The translations under genes and the position numbers were made by a program. A stretch of 64,000 nucleotides of DNA from Thalassospira sp. MCCC 1A01148 (lineage in GTDB: Bacteria; Pseudomonadota; Alphaproteobacteria; Rhodospirillales; Thalassospiraceae). Under the pieces are notes generated by a model. That model was not told where the DNA came from. It made no database searches and saw only the letters and a list, made by a program, of their open reading frames with translations. The stretch lies in NCBI RefSeq assembly GCF_001613795.1, contig NZ_LPVZ01000024.1:157220-221219 (forward strand), in the 5' to 3' direction. Shown one piece after another: positions 36,503-45,021 of the stretch (its first letter is position 1; the number at the start of each line of letters is the position of its first letter).

Positions 36503-37822
36503 ATGAACGTGTCCGCCAAACCGAACATGACCAATCATTGGATGCCATTCACCAACAACCGTCTGTTTCACGAAGAACCGCAGATGTTTGCCAAGGCAGA
36601 AGGCGTAAAATACTGGACACCGGAAGGCCGCGAGATTCTGGATGGTTCGTCGGGTTTGTTTTGTTGTGCGGCCGGTCACGGACGCCCGGAAATTGCCGAT
36701 GCCGTCTACAAGCAGCTGAGCACACTGGACTACTCACCACATTTCCAGCGCGCAGCCCCTGTTTCGTTCGAGTTTGCCGAAAAGCTGGCTGGTATCCTGC
36801 CCAATGGGCTTGATCGTGTGTTCTTTGCCGGTTCAGGCTCCGAGGCGGTGGATACGGCAATGAAAATGTGTCTGGCCTATCACCGTGCCACGGGCAACGC
36901 GCAGCGCACCCGGTTTGTATCGCGTTCATGGGGGTATCATGGCGTCAACCTTGGCGGTACGTCGCTTGCCGGGATGGTTAATAACCGTCGTGATTTTTCG
37001 GGGATCACCTGTGACGTTGTCCATATGCGCCACACCTGGACCGAAGAACAGAAGTTCACCCGTGGTCAGCCGGAAACTGATGCCGATCTGGCCGATGATC
37101 TCGAAGAAATCTGCAAGACCTATGGTGGCGATACCATTGCTGCCGTCTTTGTCGAACCGATTGCCGGGTCGATTGGCACCATTGTGCCCCCCAAAGGATA
37201 CCTAGAAAAGCTTCGCGCGATTTGCGACAAGTACGGCATCTTGCTGGTATTTGACGAAGTGATTACCGGTTTTGGCCGAACAGGTTCTGCTTTCGCCTCC
37301 CAGGCATTCGCAGTCAAGCCGGACCTGATCACCATGGCCAAGGCACTGACCAATGGCGCTATTCCAATGAGTGCGGTTGCCACCAGTGCCGAAATTCAGG
37401 CCGCTGTCTTTGACGCGGCGGGCGATGCGGACCGCCCGGAATTCTTCCATGGCTATACCTATTCGGCCCACCCGGTGGCCTGTGCCGCCGGGATCGCAGC
37501 GCTTGATATCTATGCCAATGACAATCTGTTCGAACGTGCCAACAGCCTGTCGTCGCACTTCCTTGATGGTGTGTTTGGTCTGCGTAACCTGCCCCATGTC
37601 AGCGATCTTCGCGGCTATGGCATGATGTCGGGCATTCAGCTGACACCGGGTGATGCGCCGGGCGCAAAGGGAAGCTGGGCACAGCGCGCGCTGTTTGACG
37701 AAGGCCTGCATGTCAAGGCAACCGGCGATGCGATCATTTTCGCCCCGGCATTCGTCAGCACAGAACAGGACATCGACGATATGGTTGCCATCCTGCAGAA
37801 GGTTCTTGGCACACCGATGTAA
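36503..37822 (+). CDS. Omega-amino acid:pyruvate aminotransferase (class III PLP)
   Basis: 439 residues of the class III aminotransferase fold: NHWMPFTNNRLF at 11-22 (characteristic of omega-amino acid:pyruvate transaminases), FAGSGSEAVDTAMKM near 108-122 for phosphate binding, Asp251 in FDEVITGFGRTG and Schiff-base Lys280 in MAKALTNGAIPM. Likely donors are beta-alanine, taurine or short diamines, with pyruvate as acceptor. The ATG at 36503 follows CAGGAGCC. With a MocR regulator and a polyamine-type importer alongside, an amine-degrading role is likely; the actual substrate is open. Confidence 0.83.
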   Translation: MNVSAKPNMTNHWMPFTNNRLFHEEPQMFAKAEGVKYWTPEGREILDGSSGLFCCAAGHGRPEIADAVYKQLSTLDYSPHFQRAAPVSFEFAEKLAGILPNGLDRVFFAGSGSEAVDTAMKMCLAYHRATGNAQRTRFVSRSWGYHGVNLGGTSLAGMVNNRRDFSGITCDVVHMRHTWTEEQKFTRGQPETDADLADDLEEICKTYGGDTIAAVFVEPIAGSIGTIVPPKGYLEKLRAICDKYGILLVFDEVITGFGRTGSAFASQAFAVKPDLITMAKALTNGAIPMSAVATSAEIQAAVFDAAGDADRPEFFHGYTYSAHPVACAAGIAALDIYANDNLFERANSLSSHFLDGVFGLRNLPHVSDLRGYGMMSGIQLTPGDAPGAKGSWAQRALFDEGLHVKATGDAIIFAPAFVSTEQDIDDMVAILQKVLGTPM

Positions 37823-37885
37823 TGTGCTGGCGGGGGACACAAGCCGATTCCGGGGGAGTTGGGGCCACGGGGATCGCCATGCAGA

Positions 37886-39400
37886 TTACTCTGCGGCGGT
37901 CCCTTTTCTGTTTTCAGCCATGATCGCCATAATGGCGTCACGCAATTGGGAAATACCCGGCGCGATCTGATCGCGCTCTATCACGGCAAAACCAAGCCGA
38001 AGACGGTTGCGTGGGGCACTGTCGGCATCGCAATAATGCACATCCCCCGGTTCCACAAGAACCCCGCGTTTGGCGGCCTCACGGTGCACGGCCCAAGCGT
38101 CCATGTCACCGGGCAAAGTAATCCAAACCGCGGAACCGCCGGTCGTCGGCGTTACGTGCAGCTCTGGCAATTGGCGGGCAATTTCATTTTGCATCAATTG
38201 CCATTTTTCCGACAATCGATCTCGCGTGCGTCGAAGATGTGCATCAAGATGCCCTTCGCCGATGAACAGGGCCATGGCACGCTGATCTTGGGCGGATGGA
38301 TGGCGGTAATTCAGGCGGCGCAGTGCACGCAGTTCCTTGATCAGCTCGCTATCGGCAAGGATGTAGCCAATACGCAACCCCGGGAACATCAATTTGGTCA
38401 GACTGCCGATATAGATGATATGGCCTGAATTATCATAGCTTTTGAGCGCCGCACGCTGATGACCAAGGTAATTCAGCTCATGCTCGTAATCGTCCTCGAC
38501 CAGGATGAAATCATCCTTGCGCGCGCGTTCAACAAGCTGAAGACGCCGGTCAAGCGACATGGTCACGCTTGTCGGGCATTGATGTGACGGTGTGGTATAG
38601 ACCATGTCACAATCCGCCAGAACTGCCGAGTTGGCCAGCCCTTCGCTGTCGATTGGCAGAGAACAGATATTCGCCCCGGTTGATGCAAAGATATTGCGCG
38701 CATCGACATAGCCCGGATCTTCGACGCCAACCGTGCGTCCCCGCCCTGCCAGAAGCTGCCCGACCAGAAACAGCGCGTTCTGCGCACCGATGGTGATCAG
38801 CAACTGTTCGGGATGGGCACGCAAACCGCGATGGGGCAGAATGCGGGTGATGATCTGCTCAAGAAGTTGCGGATCATCCATATCGACCTGATCGCCAACC
38901 CAGCTTTGCGAATGTGCAAGCGACCCCGCCAACCGCATGGAATCGCGCCACCGCGCAATGGTGGTCTTGTCCGGTGCGACTTGCCCGTAAATGAAGGGAA
39001 AGGGAAAATCCCGCCAGTTGGCCGGTTTGACGATGTTGCGGGCTTCAGACGGGCGGAACTGCAAATGGCGGCGCCACAAATCAGGATCGCGTTCCTTGGA
39101 AAACAACGAGGCGGTGCGTGTATCCACGCTCAGTCGCAATTGCTGGCGGATATATTGTTCATTGACGAAGTGCCCGCGACGCCAGACCGCCGTCAAATAG
39201 CCGTCATCAAGAAGCCGTTGATAAACAAGGACAACCGTATTGCGCGACACCTTGAGCGCGGAGGCAAGATCGCGGGTTGAGGGCAACGGTTCATGCGACG
39301 GCAAACGGCCTTCCAGAATCGCATCGACAAGACCCTGATGCAGTTGTTGCTGCAGGGTTTGACCGGCCACCGCCGGGTCCTCAAGTCGGATGTCTAGCAT
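37886..39400 (-). CDS. MocR-type regulator (GntR wHTH plus aminotransferase-like domain)
   Basis: 504 residues. The N-terminal winged helix (about 15-80, LPSTRDLASALKVSRNTVVLVYQRL) joins a fold-type I aminotransferase domain that keeps the PLP residues: Asp303 in VEDDYEHE, Lys336 in GSLTKLMFPGLR and Arg343. Such proteins sense an amine as an external aldimine (GabR with GABA, TauR with taurine, PdxR). It lies between the aminotransferase and the importer genes, divergent from the latter. The ATG at 39400 (MLDIRL) is preferred over 39454. Its ligand is probably the aminotransferase substrate. Confidence 0.87.
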   Translation of the reverse strand: MLDIRLEDPAVAGQTLQQQLHQGLVDAILEGRLPSHEPLPSTRDLASALKVSRNTVVLVYQRLLDDGYLTAVWRRGHFVNEQYIRQQLRLSVDTRTASLFSKERDPDLWRRHLQFRPSEARNIVKPANWRDFPFPFIYGQVAPDKTTIARWRDSMRLAGSLAHSQSWVGDQVDMDDPQLLEQIITRILPHRGLRAHPEQLLITIGAQNALFLVGQLLAGRGRTVGVEDPGYVDARNIFASTGANICSLPIDSEGLANSAVLADCDMVYTTPSHQCPTSVTMSLDRRLQLVERARKDDFILVEDDYEHELNYLGHQRAALKSYDNSGHIIYIGSLTKLMFPGLRIGYILADSELIKELRALRRLNYRHPSAQDQRAMALFIGEGHLDAHLRRTRDRLSEKWQLMQNEIARQLPELHVTPTTGGSAVWITLPGDMDAWAVHREAAKRGVLVEPGDVHYCDADSAPRNRLRLGFAVIERDQIAPGISQLRDAIMAIMAENRKGTAAE

Positions 39401-39635
39401 CGGGAACAGACCTTTTAGTTCGGCACTGCAACAGGATCGCCTGTCTGGCACCATAGTTTTTGCCTTGTGGCTCTATTACTAGAGTAACCGGCAGATATAC
39501 CATTTTGTCAATGCGATAAAACAGGAACAAGAACCGCGATCATAATGCGGTCGGTTCAGGGAAGTTATGTCCACCAGGGAGGCGCATGGTGCGCCGCACA
39601 TAAGGGAAAAATCCCGGCTATCAGGAGACATACGG
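39401..39635. promoter_or_regulatory. Divergent MocR/potD promoter region with a box matching the aminotransferase operator
   Basis: On the minus strand ATAGAGCCACA (39476 down to 39466) repeats the box in front of the aminotransferase gene exactly. A weaker copy ATGGTGCCAGA lies 22 bases on (39454-39444), giving almost the same spacing as the pair at 36358/36381. The shared architecture suggests that MocR controls both its own region and the aminotransferase gene. Confidence 0.5.
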
Positions 39636-40778
39636 ATGACCAAGTTCAATTCCGGCCCCAAATTTAACCGGCGCACACTTCTCAAGGGCTCGCTTGCCGC
39701 CGGCTCAGCATTGGCAATGCCCGCGATCATCAGCAAAAAAGCACTCGCTTCTTCGGGCGAGATCAACATTTTGATGTGGTCCGACTATCTGCCGGAAACG
39801 TTTCTCAAGTCATTTACCGATGCCACCGGCATTCAGGTGAATTATACCGGCATCGGTTCGAACGAGGAAATCATCAACAAGATGAAGGCCTCCAAAGGTC
39901 GCGGTTTTGATATTGTTTCGCCGACCAACAACCGTGCCCTCCAGTGGAAGGCACTGGAACTGCTTCAGCCGTTCGACATGTCCAAAGTCGCCATTGACGC
40001 TGTAAACCCGGCAATGGCCAAAATCGGCAGCACCGACTGGGCGTTTGAGGCTGGCTCGACCTACTGGCTGCCGCACATCTGGGGCACCGAAGGCATGGCA
40101 TGGCGCACCGACCAGTTCCAGCCGGATGGCACCTTCCCGTCCTATGGTGATGTCTGGGCGGAAGAAAATGCTGGCAAAACCATGGGCCGCGCACACTCCA
40201 TGATGCTGGGTGCCGGTCTCTACATGGAAACCACCGGCGAACTGGCGCCTGGCTCGGTCTGGAAGGCTTACACCTCCGAAGAGGAAATGCGCCCGGTTTG
40301 GGACAAGATCACCGAATGGTGCATTGCGCGCAAAGGCAACATCAAGCTGATCTGGAACGATGCCGACACCCAGAAGAACGGTCTTCTGAACGAAGGCGTC
40401 ATCGTTGGTCAGACCTGGGATGGCCCGCCGCTTGCGCTGAAAACGGCTGGTGAACCGGTGATGTATCGCGCACCGAAAGAAGGTGCAATGGCGTGGGTCG
40501 ATGGACTTGCCTTGCCGACCGGTGCCGAAAACATCGAACAGGTTTACGAGTTCATCAAATATGCCTACATGCCGGAGCTGGCCGGTGAGGCAATTGACCA
40601 TCATGGTTACAACTCACCGGTTCTGGGTGCCGACAAGTTCGCTGGCGAAGCCTATGCCAAGAACTTTGCCGATGCCTATCCGGGGGATGCACTGGCCAAC
40701 CTCAACCCGTGGCCGTCCGAACCGCAGTGGTATGCGGACATGCGTACCGAGTACGTGAACCGCTTCGAAAGCGCCTGA
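39636..40778 (+). CDS. Polyamine-type ABC transporter binding protein (Tat signal)
   Basis: 380 residues of the PotD/PotF extracellular binding protein family (INILMWSDYLPETFLKSFTDATGIQVNY near 45-70, then DIVSPTNNRALQW). The N-terminus FNRRTLLKGSLAAGSALAMPA is a Tat-type signal with twin arginines at 11-12, suggesting export of a folded protein. Likely substrates are putrescine-like amines or amino acids. The ATG at 39636 sits after CAGGAGA. ATPase and two permease genes follow, the first after a hairpin with T tract. I give no symbol because the substrate is unproven. Confidence 0.83.
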   Translation: MTKFNSGPKFNRRTLLKGSLAAGSALAMPAIISKKALASSGEINILMWSDYLPETFLKSFTDATGIQVNYTGIGSNEEIINKMKASKGRGFDIVSPTNNRALQWKALELLQPFDMSKVAIDAVNPAMAKIGSTDWAFEAGSTYWLPHIWGTEGMAWRTDQFQPDGTFPSYGDVWAEENAGKTMGRAHSMMLGAGLYMETTGELAPGSVWKAYTSEEEMRPVWDKITEWCIARKGNIKLIWNDADTQKNGLLNEGVIVGQTWDGPPLALKTAGEPVMYRAPKEGAMAWVDGLALPTGAENIEQVYEFIKYAYMPELAGEAIDHHGYNSPVLGADKFAGEAYAKNFADAYPGDALANLNPWPSEPQWYADMRTEYVNRFESA

Positions 40779-40792
40779 TTTCAGCCTTGTGG

Positions 40793-40825
40793 GGGCGGCA
40801 TGGCTTTGCGCTTGCCGCCCTTTTT
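40793..40825 (+). terminator. Attenuator or terminator hairpin after the binding protein gene
   Basis: GGGCGGCA (40793-40800) pairs with TGCCGCCC (40813-40820), followed directly by TTTTT. It lies between the binding protein gene and the rest of the importer operon, so it may be a partial terminator that keeps ATPase and permease levels lower. Confidence 0.7.
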
Positions 40826-40891
40826 GGGTTTATCCGACCCAATCTATTTCAAACAACAATAACGCAATGTCGTCCTGACACGGGGACGAAC

Positions 40892-42022
40892 ATGGCATTG
40901 ACGTTTTCGGGGGTTGTCAGCTCTATGACCAAAGAAATTTCGCTTGAGCATGTCTGGGTCGAATTCGGCGAATTCACCGCTGTCCACAAGGCAAATCTGA
41001 ACATCGCAGGTGGCGAGTTCTTTTCATTTCTCGGCCCGTCAGGCTGTGGCAAGACAACGCTTTTGCGCTGCATTTCCGGGTTTCAGGAACCGACACGCGG
41101 CAAGGTAAGAATAGGGGGCGAGGACATGAAAGGTGTCGGCCCCAACAAGCGCCCCACTGCCCTTATTTTCCAGAACCTTGCCCTTTTCCCGCTGCGTTCG
41201 GTTGCAGATAACATTGCCTTCCCGCTGGAAGTGCGTGGCGTTGACAAGAAAACCCGGCGCAAGCGCGCTGATGAGCTGCTTGAACTGATTGCCCTGCCCG
41301 GACAGGGAGACAAGAAAGTAAGTGAACTTTCCGGTGGTCAGAAGCAGCGCGTTGCCATTGCCCGCGCACTGGCGGTTGAACCTGATATTCTGCTGCTTGA
41401 TGAACCGCTTTCCGCCCTTGATCTGAAGCTGCGTCAACACATGCGCACCGAACTGCGCGCCATTCAAAAACAAGTCGGTTTGACCTTTATCTACATCACC
41501 CATGATCAGGGTGAAGCACTTACTATGTCGGACCGGATTGCCGTGATGAACAAGGGCAAGATCGAACAAATTGGCGATGGCAGGTCAATATATGACCATC
41601 CGACAACAAGCTTCGTCGCTTCGTTTGTTGGTGAAAACAACGTGCTTGATGGCACTGTTCTTTCCAATGACGGCAAGGTGATGCAGATCGATGCCGGTAT
41701 GGGCACCCCATTCACGGTCGAAAGCCACCCGGCCGGTGGCCCGGCACTTGCCCCGGGTGATGCCTGCCATCTGTTCATTCGCCCGGAAGCCCTTCGGGTG
41801 TCACGCGATGACAGTTCCGTCAACCAGTTCGAAACCAACTTCGTCACCGAAGAATTCGAAGGCAATATGCGCCATATCATGATGAACACGAATGGCAAGG
41901 ATTTGAAACTTTCGCTGATCAATGATGGCACCAACGCGATTGATGCCAATTCCCCGGTCAAACTTGATTTCGCACCGGAGCTGGGCATTGCGCTCAAACC
42001 GGGCGAACTGGCCAGCGCGTAA
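40892..42022 (+). CDS. Polyamine-type ABC transporter ATP-binding protein (PotA-like)
   Basis: 376 residues. Walker A GPSGCGKTT, the Q-loop region, signature LSGGQKQRVAIARAL, Walker B ILLLDEPLSALD and the switch His in YITHDQGEAL are all present in the first 240 residues; a TOBE regulatory domain follows (about 290-375). This is the PotA/FbpC class with homodimeric ATPase. The ATG at 40892 follows GGGGAC; the internal ATG at 40925 (MTKEIS) is a possible start. It pairs with the two permeases downstream. Confidence 0.87.
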   Translation: MALTFSGVVSSMTKEISLEHVWVEFGEFTAVHKANLNIAGGEFFSFLGPSGCGKTTLLRCISGFQEPTRGKVRIGGEDMKGVGPNKRPTALIFQNLALFPLRSVADNIAFPLEVRGVDKKTRRKRADELLELIALPGQGDKKVSELSGGQKQRVAIARALAVEPDILLLDEPLSALDLKLRQHMRTELRAIQKQVGLTFIYITHDQGEALTMSDRIAVMNKGKIEQIGDGRSIYDHPTTSFVASFVGENNVLDGTVLSNDGKVMQIDAGMGTPFTVESHPAGGPALAPGDACHLFIRPEALRVSRDDSSVNQFETNFVTEEFEGNMRHIMMNTNGKDLKLSLINDGTNAIDANSPVKLDFAPELGIALKPGELASA

Positions 42023-42037
42023 CGGGGGCCCTGTATC

Positions 42038-42958
42038 ATGCGTGATTTGTTTTACGATCTTGTCCGCCGCAACGGGATGGCAGTGTGCATCTATTTAATG
42101 CTTGCCGTCAGCATATGGGTGTTCCTTTTGATCATCCTGCCGCAGCTGACCATGCTGGATTATTCTTTCCGTTTTAATTTGCCACCCGCCAAAATCGGCG
42201 GCCCGGAAGATGTCTATACTCTTGAGCAATATCGGTATTTCTTTCAGGGCAGCGGGGCGTCGGACGGGATAAACACCCTGGATATCGGGATCCTGTTCAA
42301 AACGCTGCTTTCGGCAGTGTTTGTGACGATATTCGATCTGATCATTTGCTATCCGGTTGCCTTTGTACTGGCAAAGTCATCGACCGGTGCCAAGGCGCGG
42401 TTGCTGGTTCTTGCCCTGATCGTTCCATACTGGATCAATGAAATCCTGCGCGCCTTTGCGTTTCGCATTTTGTTTGGCGCGACGGGCGTGATCAATGAAA
42501 CCGGTATGGGGATCGGACTTTGGGATACGCCGATTGACTTCATCCGCGAAGATGTCGCGCTCTATGCCGGGTTGGCATATGCCTATATCCTGTTGATGAT
42601 TTTCCCGCTTTATAACGCGATTGAAAGCCTTGATCGCAACCAGATCGAAGCTGCGCGCGACATGGGCGCCAACTGGTGGCAGGTCCATGCCAAGGTTGTT
42701 ATCCCCTATGCCAAGCCGGGTATTGCATCGGGCATGACCATGGTGTTCATGCTGACATCCGGCGCCCTTGCTGCACCACAGATTTTGGGTGGCCCGTCAA
42801 ACCTTTGGTTCACGCAGCTGGTCTATCAATGGTTTAACTCTGGCGGCAACTGGCCGCGCGGATCGGCCTATGCGATGGTCCTTCTGATTGTCTGTATCGC
42901 GCTTGTCTTGCTTGTGATGCGCCTGTTCAAGGTTTCAATCGGGGAGATCAGACAATGA
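42038..42958 (+). CDS. Polyamine-type ABC transporter permease 1 (PotB-like)
   Basis: 306 residues with six predicted membrane segments and the EAA cytoplasmic loop EAARDMGANWWQVHAKVVIPYAKPGIASG near 206-234 that docks to the ATPase. It starts 15 bases after the ATPase gene and overlaps the second permease by 4 bases, so the two are translationally coupled. Confidence 0.87.
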   Translation: MRDLFYDLVRRNGMAVCIYLMLAVSIWVFLLIILPQLTMLDYSFRFNLPPAKIGGPEDVYTLEQYRYFFQGSGASDGINTLDIGILFKTLLSAVFVTIFDLIICYPVAFVLAKSSTGAKARLLVLALIVPYWINEILRAFAFRILFGATGVINETGMGIGLWDTPIDFIREDVALYAGLAYAYILLMIFPLYNAIESLDRNQIEAARDMGANWWQVHAKVVIPYAKPGIASGMTMVFMLTSGALAAPQILGGPSNLWFTQLVYQWFNSGGNWPRGSAYAMVLLIVCIALVLLVMRLFKVSIGEIRQ

Positions 42959-44115
42959 AAATGAAATCCCCGACAACCATGATTCCGGGTTTGTATCTGA
43001 CCCTGTTCTTTGCCTATTTGTTCGGGCCGCTGATCATCATGGTGATCACCGCGTTTAATTCATCCACCTTCCCGCGTGTTTCCCCGTGGGAGTGCTTTAC
43101 CACCGACTGGTTTGGCAAGCTTGCAAGTGATGACAAGCTTCTGGCAGGCCTTGGCAATTCGCTTCTGATCGGGGTCGGGGTTGTTTGCGTTGCCATTCCG
43201 ATTGGTCTGGCCGCGGCCATTACCCTGTCACAGGTTGGCCCCAAATTACGGGCAGCCCTTTATACGATCTTTATTGCCCCCATTTTGGTGCCAGGCGTTG
43301 TCATCGGTCTTTCGACCCTGATTTTCTGGGACCGCATCGGCACGCTGTTCAATGCGCCCTATGAAAGCTTTTTCTATGACGGAACGTTCCTGACGATCTT
43401 TGGTCAGGTTACCTTTATCGCGGCTTATTCGATGCTGGTGTTCCTGTCGCGTATCCAGCGGTTTGACACCACGCTTACCGAAGCAGCCCTTGATATGGGT
43501 GCAACCCCGACACAGGCATTCGTCAAAGTGCTTTTGCCGTTCATGGCACCTGCGATTGGCTCGGCCACCGTCCTTGCATTTCTGGCATCGCTTGAAAACT
43601 ACAACACTACAGTGTTCACGATTGTTTCAAGCAGCACCTTTACGACAGTTCTGTCGTCCAAGGTGCGTTACGGTCTTGATCCGTCGATTTCGGCTGTGGC
43701 GGTGATCATTATTGCCATCACGCTGATCGGGGCAATCATTTATGAATGCCGCAACCGATACAACACCAAGGGCTGGGCACATGTCATCGCAGACCGCCCA
43801 GTCCTGAAGATCGCGACCCATCCGGGAACGGTTGCAGCAATCTTGGGCGTTTTGACCCTTGCCGCGGTTGTGTTCATCCAGAACCATGATTCGAGTGCCT
43901 GCACCGCGCAAGTCCTTGAAGAAAAGCGTGCGCTTCAACAGCAATTGATGGAACAGCAATCGCTGAACACACCGGAAAAGACCGTCCCGGCACCGACCAT
44001 GCCCAACCTCGGCCCGCTGGGCGGTGACGAAGGGGGTACTTCGGCACCCAGCCCGTTTGGCAATAATATCTTCTCGCCGGAAAATCTTGGAACCAGTGCA
44101 CCGGCGGAAAATTAA
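42955..44115 (+). CDS. Polyamine-type ABC transporter permease 2 (PotC-like) with C-terminal extension
   Basis: 386 residues, about 110 more than typical PotC. Residues 1-265 are a normal permease with six membrane segments and the EAA loop EAALDMGATPTQAFVKVLLPFMAPAIGS near 178-205. Beyond that lies a cytoplasmic link (ECRNRYNTKGWAHV), an extra hydrophobic segment (VAAILGVLTLAAVVFI near 284-299), then a Gln-rich stretch (RALQQQLMEQQ) and a Pro/Gly/Ser-rich tail to the end. The extension would put a disordered tail across the membrane. Its function is not known to me. Confidence 0.85.
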   Translation: MKMKSPTTMIPGLYLTLFFAYLFGPLIIMVITAFNSSTFPRVSPWECFTTDWFGKLASDDKLLAGLGNSLLIGVGVVCVAIPIGLAAAITLSQVGPKLRAALYTIFIAPILVPGVVIGLSTLIFWDRIGTLFNAPYESFFYDGTFLTIFGQVTFIAAYSMLVFLSRIQRFDTTLTEAALDMGATPTQAFVKVLLPFMAPAIGSATVLAFLASLENYNTTVFTIVSSSTFTTVLSSKVRYGLDPSISAVAVIIIAITLIGAIIYECRNRYNTKGWAHVIADRPVLKIATHPGTVAAILGVLTLAAVVFIQNHDSSACTAQVLEEKRALQQQLMEQQSLNTPEKTVPAPTMPNLGPLGGDEGGTSAPSPFGNNIFSPENLGTSAPAEN

Positions 44116-44142
44116 CGCTTAACCACTGGAAGACTGACGAAC

Positions 44143-44177
44143 GCAAAAGGGCAGCACATCGCGTGCTGCCCTTTTGC
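44143..44177. terminator. Bidirectional terminator between the importer operon and the Rid gene
   Basis: GCAAAAGGGCAGCAC (44143-44157) pairs perfectly with GTGCTGCCCTTTTGC (44163-44177) over a 5-base loop, with A and T runs at the two sides. It separates converging transcription units. Confidence 0.9.
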
Positions 44178-44200
44178 AATGCGGATGACCTGAAACGTTA

Positions 44201-44596
44201 TCAGGACGGGATGGCGGCTGTCGCCTCGATCTCGACCAGGGCCTCGTCTTCGACGAGTTCCTTGACCACAACCATGGTCATGGCCGGGAAATGCTTGCCA
44301 AGGACGCGCTGATAAGCCTGACCTACTTCGCGCTGATGGGCGAGATATTCCTTCTTGTCGGTGACATACCAAGTCAGGCGTGCAAGATGTTCGGGCTTTC
44401 CGCCCGCAGCTTCAAGAACGGCGACAATGTTTTTAAGCGCCTGTTCCATCTGGCCAACGAAATCCTTGGCCTCAAAGACCTGATCCGCGTTCCAGCCAAT
44501 CTGGCCACCAATATAAAGTCGTGCACCGTCGGCCAATACGCCGTTGGCATATCCCTTGGGTTGCTTCCATCCTTCAGGCTGAATGATTTTATGCAT
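44201..44596 (-). CDS. Rid-family (YjgF/YER057c/UK114) enamine/imine deaminase-like protein
   Basis: 131 residues with the Rid trimer fold segments (GARLYIGGQIGW, LTWYVTDKKEY, TMVVVKELVEDEALVEIEATA). The arginine that binds the carboxylate in archetypal RidA (FPARS) is replaced: here FPAM with Met106, while the C-terminal EIEA glutamate remains. It therefore belongs to a Rid subgroup unlikely to act on 2-aminoacrylate. It is the last gene of the anthranilate/tryptophan set and overlaps the thioesterase gene by 8 bases. It may hydrolyse the enamine made from 2-aminobenzoyl-CoA; this is inference. Confidence 0.8.
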   Translation of the reverse strand: MHKIIQPEGWKQPKGYANGVLADGARLYIGGQIGWNADQVFEAKDFVGQMEQALKNIVAVLEAAGGKPEHLARLTWYVTDKKEYLAHQREVGQAYQRVLGKHFPAMTMVVVKELVEDEALVEIEATAAIPS

Positions 44597-45020
44597 TGTT
44601 TTCTACCACTTGATTGATTTCTTTTTCGATTTTGGCACGCAAATCATCTGGCCATGCCACTGACTTTCCGGCCCCGTGCTTTGTAAAGACCAGGGTAACC
44701 GTTGTTTTCACGCGTTGCTCGCCGCCTGACTGTGCGGTGATTTCCAGCTCTAAACTGGACCGTCCGATCCGGGTCGGGATCAATGTAAATTCAAGAACAT
44801 CGCCAAGCTTGCTCGGTGCGGTGAAAGCAACACTCAGCGCTGCGGTCGGAACCGCGACCTTCATCGGACCATGCATGGTCGGGAAACCGCACCCGATGAC
44901 CTGATCAAACCATTCCTCGACCGTGGCATTCACCATCTCGAAATAGCGCGGATAAAAGACAATCCCCGCCGGATCGCAATGCTGAAACAGAACCTTCTGC
45001 TGATAGGTGAATGCCGCCAT
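44589..45020 (-). CDS. Acyl-CoA thioesterase, 4-hydroxybenzoyl-CoA thioesterase family
   Basis: A 143-residue hot-dog fold protein with the 4HBT active-site motif HCDPAGIVFYPRYF at 14-27 and nucleophile/base Asp16. Substrates in this family are aromatic or short acyl-CoAs. Lying with 2-aminobenzoyl-CoA genes, it could release CoA from stalled 2-aminobenzoyl-CoA or a ring-derived intermediate. It follows the livF-like gene by 1 base. Confidence 0.83.
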   Translation of the reverse strand: MAAFTYQQKVLFQHCDPAGIVFYPRYFEMVNATVEEWFDQVIGCGFPTMHGPMKVAVPTAALSVAFTAPSKLGDVLEFTLIPTRIGRSSLELEITAQSGGEQRVKTTVTLVFTKHGAGKSVAWPDDLRAKIEKEINQVVENNA

Positions 45021-45021
45021 C

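Noticed and set aside
36503..37822. Assignment of the aminotransferase as taurine:pyruvate aminotransferase (tpa)
   Set aside because: MocR and TauE/SafE neighbours fit, but there is no taurine importer or sulfoacetaldehyde enzyme, and the importer present is polyamine-like.
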